Origin: an uncultured Mailhella sp.
Lineage (GTDB): Bacteria; Desulfobacterota; Desulfovibrionia; Desulfovibrionales; Desulfovibrionaceae
Length of the DNA: 7,770 nt
Assembly (NCBI GenBank): GCA_948482415.1
Contig: CAOMFZ010000105.1
Span: 1 to 7,770, forward strand
Direction of reading: 5' to 3'
Part shown: piece by piece, positions 1 to 5,567 of the stretch
How positions within the stretch are numbered: the first letter of the stretch is position 1
How the letters are laid out: each line of letters begins with the position of its first letter
Program-made: the position numbers and the translations under genes
Notes under the pieces: generated by a model
Told to the model about the DNA's origin: nothing
Databases searched by the model: none
The model's input: only the letters and a program-made list of their open reading frames with translations

Positions 1-732
1 CAGCAGCAGCGCTCTGCTGTCAATAATAATGCCGGCGCAGCTGCCATGAACAGAACAGGCATGTTTGGCGGATTATTTGGCGGATTATTGGCAGGCACAC
101 TGCTTGGTTCTCTGCTCATGGGCGGAGGAGTTGGCGGAGGCGGTGGTTTATTAGACCTTATTATTATTGGCCTTATCGTTTATTTTGGCATAAAGTTCTT
201 CAAGAGCCGCAGACAAAACAATACCAATCAATCCTATACTTCTCAAAACGAGTATTACAATCAAACACAAAATTACAGCAATCAGGCAGAAAACAATACT
301 TCATCTGCCTGGGATAATTTACGTTCTGCCCGTGCAGACAATTCCGGACAAACACCGTATACCGCAGCAGGCACTTTCAATACGGAAGAATTTTTAGAAG
401 GTGCAAAAAAACTCTATGTTCGTATGCAGGAATCCTGGGATATGCGTGATATTGACGACATCAAACAATTCACATCCCCTATTATGCATAAGGATATTGA
501 AGAACAATTCAAAGAAGACCCCAATCCTTCCAAAACAGAAATTATCCTGATTAACCCCAGTGTGCTGGAAGTAAAACAAGAGGGCGATTACGAACAAGTT
601 GCCGTACTTTTTGATGTGCTGATGAAAGAAGCAGAAAATGACAGCAATGAACAGGTAAAAGAAATCTGGAACTTCTCCCGCAATAAGGCAAAAAACGGAA
701 ATTGGGTTCTTGACGGTATTCAAACCATCTAA
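1..732 (+). CDS. Tim44-like domain membrane protein (5' end outside window)
   Basis: The C-terminal part resembles the Tim44-like domain (about residues 113-228 counted from the ATG at 46: FNTEEFLEGAKKLYVRMQES through to WVLDGIQTI). In bacteria such proteins are membrane-anchored and poorly characterised. Before it lie a Gly/Leu-rich hydrophobic stretch (residues 8-30), a probable membrane segment (LLDLIIIGLIVYFGIKFF, about 35-52), a basic stop (KSRRQ), and an Asn/Gln/Tyr/Ser-rich linker (about 57-95). The ATG at 46 has no Shine-Dalgarno sequence. The frame is open to base 1, encoding QQQRSAVNNNAGAAA, which looks like the Gln/Ala-rich linker that follows the signal peptide in these proteins. 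I therefore treat the gene as truncated by the window edge, with its signal peptide upstream. It stops with TAA and is followed by its own terminator, so it is not part of the murI operon. Family assignment is fairly secure; function is unknown. Confidence 0.8.
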   Translation, partial: QQQRSAVNNNAGAAAMNRTGMFGGLFGGLLAGTLLGSLLMGGGVGGGGGLLDLIIIGLIVYFGIKFFKSRRQNNTNQSYTSQNEYYNQTQNYSNQAENNTSSAWDNLRSARADNSGQTPYTAAGTFNTEEFLEGAKKLYVRMQESWDMRDIDDIKQFTSPIMHKDIEEQFKEDPNPSKTEIILINPSVLEVKQEGDYEQVAVLFDVLMKEAENDSNEQVKEIWNFSRNKAKNGNWVLDGIQTI

Positions 733-754
733 AACTGTTTTCCAAACATTTACC

Positions 755-781
755 AAAAGGCAGTTTAATCTGCCTTTTTTT
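755..781 (+). terminator. Intrinsic terminator after the Tim44-like gene
   Basis: AAAAGGCAG and CTGCCTTTT form a perfect 9-bp stem around the loop TTTAAT, and the 3' arm runs into seven T residues. It lies 23 bases after the stop codon at 732 and separates this gene from the murI operon. Confidence 0.9.
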
Positions 782-785
782 ATAC

Positions 786-822
786 TATAATTATTGCATT
801 TATCCTCTATTCATTGTAAAAA
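786..822 (+). promoter_or_regulatory. Possible promoter(s) of the murI operon
   Basis: Two weak sigma-70-type candidates lie in the AT-rich gap before murI. One is a perfect TATAAT at 786-791, but its -35 position would fall in the preceding terminator and matches poorly. The other is TTGCAT (794-799), a 17-base spacer, then TAAAAA (817-822). A promoter is expected here because a terminator lies just upstream; which one is used cannot be decided from the sequence. Confidence 0.35.
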
Positions 823-849
823 ATATGCAGAAATTATTGAGGAATACCT

Positions 850-1665
850 ATGAATAATAAAGCTATTGGACTTTTTGACTCAGGCGTTGGGGGGCTTACG
901 GTTTTAAAAGCACTCATGCAAATCCTGCCGGGTGAAAATTACATATATTTAGGCGATACTGCCCGTCTGCCCTACGGAACAAAGGGCAAAGAAACCATTA
1001 TTCGCTATGCTTTGCAATGCACTGAAAAGCTTATGGAAAATGATTTAAAAATGCTTGTTCTTGCCTGCAATACCGTCAGTTCTGTGGCTCTTCCTGCTAT
1101 CAAAGAAAAATATCCGCACATCGAAATTATCGGCGTGGTCGAACCGGGTGCAGAAGCTGCCTGCAATGCCACAAAGAATAATCATATCGCGGTATTAGGG
1201 ACACAATCAACCATACAGGGCAAAGCATACGATAAGGCTATTTTAGCTATCAATCCTACAGCTAAAGTAACGGGCAAAGCTTGTCCGCTTTTTGTGGGAA
1301 TGGCAGAAGAAGGGCTTTCACAAGGTTTTATTGCCGAAGAAATGGCAAAGCATTATTTAAAAGATATCTTAAAATTAAGTAAAGAAAATAAACCGGATAC
1401 CATAGTACTTGGCTGCACCCATTTTCCGCTTTTAAAAGGCGCTATTCAAAATGTGGTGGGAAATGATATTCAATTAGTGGATTCAGCACAAACCACAGCT
1501 AAAAAAGTTTTTGCGCGCCTAACGAAAACCAATTCACTTGCTGAAAATAAAAAACCTTTTATCCATTTTCTGACCACAGATGATGTGGCAAAATTCAAAG
1601 CAGTGGGTGAACCATTTTTGGGAATTTCTCTTGATAAAAGCCATGTGGAATTAGTGGATCTGTAA
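850..1665 (+). CDS. murI: Glutamate racemase MurI
   Basis: Cytoplasmic, cofactor-independent racemase that converts L-glutamate to D-glutamate for peptidoglycan. The 271-residue protein has the family's full length. The N-terminal IGLFDSGVGGLTVLKAL block carries the Asp10-Ser11 pair, and LGDTARLPYG is at 34-43. The two catalytic cysteines are Cys73 in LACNTVSS and Cys189 in GCTHFPLL; EPG (98-100) and AEEG (152-155) are also present. The start is well supported: GAGGA at 839-843 lies six bases before the ATG. It is the first gene of a four-gene operon, and its TAA shares one base with the truA ATG (TAATG), so truA translation is probably coupled. All catalytic residues look intact, with no sign of transfer or decay. 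Confidence 0.96.
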   Translation: MNNKAIGLFDSGVGGLTVLKALMQILPGENYIYLGDTARLPYGTKGKETIIRYALQCTEKLMENDLKMLVLACNTVSSVALPAIKEKYPHIEIIGVVEPGAEAACNATKNNHIAVLGTQSTIQGKAYDKAILAINPTAKVTGKACPLFVGMAEEGLSQGFIAEEMAKHYLKDILKLSKENKPDTIVLGCTHFPLLKGAIQNVVGNDIQLVDSAQTTAKKVFARLTKTNSLAENKKPFIHFLTTDDVAKFKAVGEPFLGISLDKSHVELVDL

Positions 1666-2447
1666 TGCCAAGACTTCGCCTTACCCTTGCATACGTTGGA
1701 ACAAAATATAACGGCTGGCAGCGTCAAATCCTGAAAGAAGGTGAGCTTCCGACTGTACAGGGCTTTGTTGAAAAAGAAATTTCCCGCATTTGCAATACAA
1801 AAATCCACTTGCAGGGCTCCGGCAGAACAGACAGCGGCGTCCATGCAGACTGTCAGGTTGCGCACTGTGATATTCCGGAAGAAAAAACAAAACTCAACTG
1901 GCAGCTGGCGCTCAATACTGCCCTGCCGCCTGATATCCGTGTTAAAGACTTTACGATTGTTTCCGATACATTCCACGCACTTTTTGATGTTGAAAAAAAA
2001 GCCTACACCTACAGTCTTTGGCTCAATAAAAATTATGTTCCCCCAAAAATCTATCCCTTTACCTGGGCTTGCGGCGAACTTGATTTAAAAGCTATTGACA
2101 CGGCAATCCCCCATCTTCTTGGCGAGCATGATTTTTCCTTTGTCCAAAATCAGGGAACAAAATTACATACCACAATCCGTACCCTTTATGAAATTAATCG
2201 CTCAAATTATGAAGAGCAGATTATCCGTGACCCCAATAATTTTGAACTGCAAATAACTTTTATTGCCAATGGTTTTTTAAAACAAATGGTCAGAAATTTA
2301 ATTGGACTGCTCGTTGCCTGCGGTAAAGGGAAAATTGCTCCGCAAGCCATTCCGGAACTGATAAATACAAAAGACAGAAAAAAATCCCCGCCGACAGCTC
2401 CCCCGCAAGGGCTGACCATGTCCAAAATTTGGTACAAAAATGAATAA
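1665..2447 (+). CDS. truA: tRNA pseudouridine(38-40) synthase TruA
   Basis: Isomerises uridines at positions 38-40 in the anticodon arm of tRNAs. The 260-residue protein matches the usual bacterial TruA length. NGWQRQ is at 16-21. The catalytic-Asp motif GSGRTDSGVHA places the nucleophile at Asp56. AYTYSLW (113-119) supplies the conserved Tyr region, GEHDFSFV is at 153-160, the ANGFLKQMVRNLIG core is at 201-214, and PPTAPPQGL near the C-terminus is typical. The ATG overlaps the murI stop by one base, with only a weak GTGGA upstream, so coupling is likely. One oddity: the usual FHAR before the Tyr motif reads FHAL (103-106). Its last eight bases overlap the next gene. Confidence 0.95.
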   Translation: MPRLRLTLAYVGTKYNGWQRQILKEGELPTVQGFVEKEISRICNTKIHLQGSGRTDSGVHADCQVAHCDIPEEKTKLNWQLALNTALPPDIRVKDFTIVSDTFHALFDVEKKAYTYSLWLNKNYVPPKIYPFTWACGELDLKAIDTAIPHLLGEHDFSFVQNQGTKLHTTIRTLYEINRSNYEEQIIRDPNNFELQITFIANGFLKQMVRNLIGLLVACGKGKIAPQAIPELINTKDRKKSPPTAPPQGLTMSKIWYKNE

Positions 2448-3411
2448 AAAAGAATATATCTGCACAGACTTGGACGTAAATAAGCGCCTTGATTATATCC
2501 TGAAATCTGTTTTTACAGAATACAGTACCCGTACCGTTAAACGGCTTTGCGAACAAAATGCGGTCTATGTCAATGAAAAAGCACAAAAAGCAAGTTACAA
2601 AGTCAGGGCACATGATGTTCTCACCGTTCTTGAGCCGGAAATAAAAGCTGTCAAACAAAAACTCCCTGTTATTACTGAAAATGATGACTTTTTTCTTTGT
2701 TATAAGGAGCCGTTTTTTCACAGTGAACACCGGACCGGAAAAAGTACGCTTTCCTGCGAATTTCTTGTGCATAACCAAGTTAATGCAGACTATATTCTGT
2801 TAAATCGCCTTGATTATGCCACTTCCGGAATTTTAGTTTTTGCTAAAAACAAAAATTCTGCTGCCCGTTGGAAAGCTTGGCAAAAAGAACAAAAAATCGA
2901 AAAAAAATATTTTGCTCTTGCGGAAGGGATAATTACTCAAAATTACAGCATAAAAAATAAAATTATCACGGATAATTCTAAAAATGTACAAGTAAGCCAT
3001 GAGCCCGGCGACAGAATTACCAAAATCACCCCTCTGGGTACAGGTAATACATGCAGTCTTGTGGATTGTACTATTTATCAAGGCGCAAGACATCAAATCC
3101 GCGCCCATTTGGCATATTTAGGCTATCCCCTTGTCGGTGACAAAAAATACGGCGCAAAAACAAATGATTTTAGAGTGCTGCAAAGTATACAGCCGCTCGT
3201 CCAAAAAGAACCGCCAATGAAAGCCGGTGCGGCTTACACTTGTGGACTTGACAAATATAACAAACAAGGTGAAACATTTTGTTTACATCATTATGAACTC
3301 ACTTGCCCTGAATTTACAGTTTTTGTCATGCCTCCTTATTTTAATATGCTGACAAAAGCATTACAAAACACAATATCAGCAAACATATTAGCCTATTATT
3401 ATGAAGAATAA
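2440..3411 (+). CDS. RluA-family RNA pseudouridine synthase
   Basis: Pseudouridine synthase of the RluA/RluC/RluD superfamily, modifying rRNA and/or tRNA; the exact target cannot be told. Residues about 13-64 look like an S4 RNA-binding domain (NKRLDYILKSVF, then VYVNEKAQKASYKVRAHDVLTV). The catalytic motif is LLNRLDYATSGILVFAKN with Asp125. EKKYFALAEG (154-163) and GARHQIRAHLAYLGYPLVGD (215-234) are the other family blocks. The residue before RLD is Asn where His is common, a variant known in some subgroups. The C-terminal part (about 245-323) is less typical, with a Lys/Cys/Tyr-containing segment before LHHYELTCPEF. The start overlaps truA by eight bases with no clear Shine-Dalgarno sequence, so expression probably depends on coupling. 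Length (323) is normal. Confidence 0.9.
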   Translation: MNKKEYICTDLDVNKRLDYILKSVFTEYSTRTVKRLCEQNAVYVNEKAQKASYKVRAHDVLTVLEPEIKAVKQKLPVITENDDFFLCYKEPFFHSEHRTGKSTLSCEFLVHNQVNADYILLNRLDYATSGILVFAKNKNSAARWKAWQKEQKIEKKYFALAEGIITQNYSIKNKIITDNSKNVQVSHEPGDRITKITPLGTGNTCSLVDCTIYQGARHQIRAHLAYLGYPLVGDKKYGAKTNDFRVLQSIQPLVQKEPPMKAGAAYTCGLDKYNKQGETFCLHHYELTCPEFTVFVMPPYFNMLTKALQNTISANILAYYYEE

Positions 3412-3949
3412 ATCCTACTTTCAGAAGATAAAAGGGCAGGAAAAATGCCCCGCACGAAAAATCTATTTTTCAGAAATGCTGATTTCCTGCATAGGCTGTT
3501 TTTTGGTGATTATGCTTATCTCTGCCATTGATAAATTTTCCCATGAATTTCTTACCAATCAGCCACTTTTTGTCGCCCCGGTAGGCGCAAGCGCCGTTAT
3601 GATTTTTGGAATCCCCACAAGTCCCTATGCCCAGCCCCGCAATGTCATAGGCGGGCATTTCTTTTCCGCACTCTGTGGTGTTTTTGCCTATTCTCTTTTT
3701 CCTGATACGGTTATTTTTGCCGGAGCATTTGCTGTCGGTCTTTCCATGGCTGTTATGTACACAACCCAAACCGTGCATCCCCCCGGAGGCGCGACTGCCC
3801 TTTTAGCCATTATTGGCGGAGAACAAATTACAAACCTTGGCTTTTCCTATGCCTTTATGCCCTGTCTCAGCAATGCCATTATTCTCGTTACCTGCGGCAT
3901 ACTGATTAATAATCTTTCAAAAAAACGTTCTTATCCCAGATTTTGGTAA
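3401..3949 (+). CDS. HPP family integral membrane protein
   Basis: Small membrane protein of the HPP family, named for the conserved His-Pro-Pro. Here VHPPGGATALLAIIGG places HPP at 126-128. LFVAPVGASAVMIFGIPTSPYAQPRNVIGGH (56-86) is the other family block. About five hydrophobic segments are visible, near residues 27-45, 55-72, 84-100, 105-121 and 152-170. Plant members have been linked to nitrite transport across the chloroplast envelope; the bacterial substrate is not known and I assign none. The start ATG overlaps the end of the pseudouridine-synthase gene by 11 bases and has no Shine-Dalgarno sequence. A later in-frame Met (residue 26, position 3476) is possible but would sit right at the first membrane segment. 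Last gene of the operon. Confidence 0.88.
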   Translation: MKNKSYFQKIKGQEKCPARKIYFSEMLISCIGCFLVIMLISAIDKFSHEFLTNQPLFVAPVGASAVMIFGIPTSPYAQPRNVIGGHFFSALCGVFAYSLFPDTVIFAGAFAVGLSMAVMYTTQTVHPPGGATALLAIIGGEQITNLGFSYAFMPCLSNAIILVTCGILINNLSKKRSYPRFW

Positions 3950-3959
3950 AAAATTACCA
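3944..3959 (+). other. Short hairpin over the HPP-gene stop codon
   Basis: TGGTAA, loop AAAA, then TTACCA form a perfect 6-bp stem that contains the TAA stop (3947-3949). It sits just before the main terminator. It could be chance in AT-rich DNA. Confidence 0.35.
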
Positions 3960-3960
3960 T

Positions 3961-4005
3961 AAAAAAAGTCCCTTTCACGGCTTTTGCCGACAAAAGGAAC
4001 TTTTT
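3961..4005. terminator. Bidirectional intrinsic terminator between HPP gene and ackA
   Basis: A long stem pairs AAAAAGTCCCTTT (3963-3975) with AAAGGAACTTTTT (3993-4005), with one C/A mismatch. It is capped by an inner CGGC-TTTT-GCCG hairpin (3978-3989). The T-run follows on the plus strand, and the A-run on the left gives a U-run on the minus strand. It can therefore end both the murI operon and any ackA transcript reading through the repeat. Confidence 0.85.
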
Positions 4006-4063
4006 ATTATCTCTTATAAAATCTTAGAGCAGTTTCGTATAACATTCGAAATTTTTATTTTCC

Positions 4064-4086
4064 TTGGGGGAAATGATTTCCCCCAA
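4064..4086. repeat. Hairpin TTGGGGGAAAT/ATTTCCCCCAA
   Basis: Eleven bases on each side are perfectly complementary around a single central G, followed by a second C5 run at 4088-4092. The same plan (G-run hairpin, C-run, then an unpaired second C-run) recurs at 7120-7161, which links the two elements structurally although their sequences differ. Confidence 0.75.
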
Positions 4087-4098
4087 TCCCCCTCATCT

Positions 4099-4125
4099 CC
4101 TGTTATGGACGTTGTCCATAACAGG
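4099..4125. repeat. Perfect 12-bp hairpin downstream of ackA
   Basis: CCTGTTATGGAC, loop GTT, then GTCCATAACAGG: twelve perfect pairs. No T-run follows on either strand, so it is not a classical terminator. It may protect the 3' end of ackA mRNA or be a protein-binding palindrome within the repeat. Confidence 0.75.
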
Positions 4126-4160
4126 GAATTATAATATTCTTGATGTTAACAAGAATTGTT

Positions 4161-5387
4161 CTAGTAGCCTAAAATTTTCAAAGTGGTTTGCATAATTTCA
4201 AGTTCTTCGTTGGTAGGAACAACAAGAGCTTTAATCTTACTTCCGGCTTTAGTGATTTCACGAGGTTCGCCGGAACGAACTTTGTTCTTTTCTTCATCAA
4301 GTTCCAAGCCAAAAGCTTCAAAAGCCTTACAAATAGGAGCACGGTTGAGAGGTGAATTTTCACCAATGCCGCCGGTGAATAAAATGCCGTCAATCTTGCC
4401 GCCAAGAACTGCAAGATAAGCACCAATATATTTAATGACGCGGTAGTTGAACATATTGTTAGCTAAGATAGCGTTTTCATCGCCTTTTTCACACATACTT
4501 TCAACGTCACGCATATCATTGCTGCCGGTAAGTGCTTTAAGACCTGATTTTTTATTCAAAATATCAGACATGTCACTTGGGCTGATGCCTTCCTGTTCCA
4601 TGAGGAAAAGCGGCAAAGATGCGTCGATATCACCGCAGCGGGTACCCATCAAAAGACCTTCAAGCGGAGTAAGTCCCATGGTTGTATCAATGCATTTTCC
4701 GTCTTTAATTGCAGTAATGGAACAGCCATTGCCGAGGTGACAGCAAATACCTGTAAATTTATCTTTACCAAGGAATTTTGCAGCAGTTTTGGAAACATAT
4801 TTATGAGAGATGCCATGGAAACCATAGCGGCGCAAAGAATATTTCTTGCTGTATTCTTGAGGAATCGCATAAGTATATGCATAATTCGGCATAGTTGTGT
4901 GGAAGCCGGTATCAAAAACAGCAACAGCAGGAACACCCGGCAAAATTTCTTCAATAACTTCAATACATGCAAGGTTTCCGGGGTTATGCAAAGGTCCGAG
5001 CGGGATATAATCACGGATAACTTGTTTTACGGTTGCATCAACTTTAACTTCAGCATATTTGGGTCCGCCCATGAGTACGCGGTGACCGGAAGCAACAATG
5101 GCATCAAAGTTTGGCAAAATACCCATATCAACAATACGTTTCATCATATCGCGGATACCGTCGCCATGGTTTTTATACACAACATCAAAAGCTTGTTTAT
5201 CTTCTTTATCTGTATCGGGATTAATTTTAAAAATAATTCTGCCGTTATCACTGCCAATTCTTTCAGCCAAAACAGCAAGAATTGGTTTTTCATTATCACA
5301 AGAAAGAATTTGTGTTTTAAAGGAAGAGCTGCCTGCATTAATAACTAAAACATATTTGCCTTTAAGTTCTGAACTAACTGGTGCCAT
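4161..5387 (-). CDS. ackA: Acetate kinase AckA
   Basis: Cytoplasmic kinase interconverting acetyl phosphate + ADP and acetate + ATP, giving substrate-level ATP during fermentation or anaerobic respiration. The 408-residue protein belongs to the ASKHA fold. VLVINAGSSSFK carries Asn17. By family alignment the active-site residues are Arg103 (SGHRVLMGG), Asp159 (FDTGFH), His191 (GFHGISHKYV), Arg250 (GTRCGDIDASL) and Glu395 (TNEELEIM). HLGNGCS and FTGGIGENS are the nucleotide-binding blocks. The start has a strong TAAGGAG (5400-5394) six bases upstream and adds about ten residues (MAPVSSELKG) before the usual first strand. GTRCGDIDA replaces the commoner GTRSGDIDP. No pta gene adjoins it in the window and it appears monocistronic. 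Its TAG stop lies within the end of a repeat element. Confidence 0.97.
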   Translation of the reverse strand: MAPVSSELKGKYVLVINAGSSSFKTQILSCDNEKPILAVLAERIGSDNGRIIFKINPDTDKEDKQAFDVVYKNHGDGIRDMMKRIVDMGILPNFDAIVASGHRVLMGGPKYAEVKVDATVKQVIRDYIPLGPLHNPGNLACIEVIEEILPGVPAVAVFDTGFHTTMPNYAYTYAIPQEYSKKYSLRRYGFHGISHKYVSKTAAKFLGKDKFTGICCHLGNGCSITAIKDGKCIDTTMGLTPLEGLLMGTRCGDIDASLPLFLMEQEGISPSDMSDILNKKSGLKALTGSNDMRDVESMCEKGDENAILANNMFNYRVIKYIGAYLAVLGGKIDGILFTGGIGENSPLNRAPICKAFEAFGLELDEEKNKVRSGEPREITKAGSKIKALVVPTNEELEIMQTTLKILGY

Positions 5388-5431
5388 GATTTTCTCCTTA
5401 TCATAACCAATTAAAATTTAGTGTGTTGTTT

Positions 5432-5460
5432 CTTGTAAACTGTCAAATTTTATTTGTCAA
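5432..5460 (-). promoter_or_regulatory. Sigma-70-type promoter of ackA
   Basis: Read on the minus strand: a perfect -35 TTGACA (5460-5455), a 17-base spacer, then a fair -10 TACAAG (5437-5432). The predicted leader is about 40 bases, ending in a strong Shine-Dalgarno sequence. A second TTGACA (5446-5441) lies in the spacer but has no good -10 at the right distance. Confidence 0.55.
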
Positions 5461-5483
5461 GTTATACAGAATTAAATATGTTT

Positions 5484-5499
5484 TGGCACAGTTTATGCT
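5484..5499 (+). promoter_or_regulatory. Sigma-54 (-24/-12) promoter of the flagellar gene
   Basis: TGGCAC-A-GTTT-ATGCT matches the consensus TGGCACG-N4-TTGCW. The invariant GG (5485-5486) and GC (5497-5498) have exact spacing, and only two conserved positions differ. Predicted transcription start is near 5510, giving a leader of about 58 bases before the flgE ATG. Sigma-54 control with an enhancer-binding activator is well known for hook/basal-body genes in many flagellated Proteobacteria. No activator site was identified. Confidence 0.75.
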
Positions 5500-5512
5500 T
5501 AATATGCAGTAA

Positions 5513-5535
5513 GCAAAATTGAGGGAAAATTTTGC
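5513..5535 (+). other. Hairpin at the 5' end of the flgE leader
   Basis: GCAAAATT and AATTTTGC form an 8-bp stem around the loop GAGGGAA. It would begin within a few bases of the predicted sigma-54 start site, so it could stabilise the mRNA 5' end or be bound by a regulator. The true Shine-Dalgarno sequence (GGAG, 5556-5559) lies outside it. Role is inferred. Confidence 0.45.
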
Positions 5536-5567
5536 CGAACGGTTTACTATAAATTGGAGAATCCATT

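Larger units (their letters stand above)
4024..4164. repeat. Intergenic palindromic repeat, copy 1 (between convergent genes)
   Basis: The head TTAGAGCAGTTTCGTATAAC plus CATT(C) at 4024-4047 matches the head at 7687-7710 in 21 of 24 bases. The opposite end read on the minus strand, CTAGAACAATTC (4164-4153), resembles the copy at 7088 in 10 of 12 bases, so the element has imperfect inverted ends. Two strong hairpins lie inside (4064-4086 and 4099-4125), plus a weaker one pairing ATTCTTG and CAAGAAT (4135-4155). The ackA stop codon falls inside the right end. There is no coding capacity for a transposase. It could be a REP- or MITE-like non-autonomous element; the exact borders are my estimate. 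Confidence 0.6.

Noticed and set aside
1..9. CAG triplet repeat at the left edge
   Set aside because: Only three units; it encodes QQQ within the linker of the Tim44-like protein.
1470..1976. A 168-codon open frame on the minus strand across the murI/truA junction
   Set aside because: It overlaps two well-supported genes, has no promoter or ribosome site, and gives a Phe/Cys-rich product typical of a shadow frame.
3943..4134. A 63-codon open frame after the HPP gene on the plus strand
   Set aside because: It runs through the terminator and both repeat hairpins, has no ribosome site, and its sequence is explained by those structures.
4024..4164. CRISPR array or riboswitch in the HPP-ackA gap
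   Set aside because: There are no regularly spaced direct repeats, and the region lies downstream of both convergent genes, where a riboswitch would have nothing to control.
4737..5348. A 203-codon open frame on the plus strand opposite ackA
   Set aside because: It is antisense to a clear, intact ackA and its translation resembles no protein family; long antisense frames are common opposite genes of this composition.
5515..5541. A possible sigma-28 flagellar promoter before flgE
   Set aside because: GCCGAACG matches only the first half of the -10 consensus, and the -35 at the right distance (AAAATTGA) matches about half; the sigma-54 element is much better.
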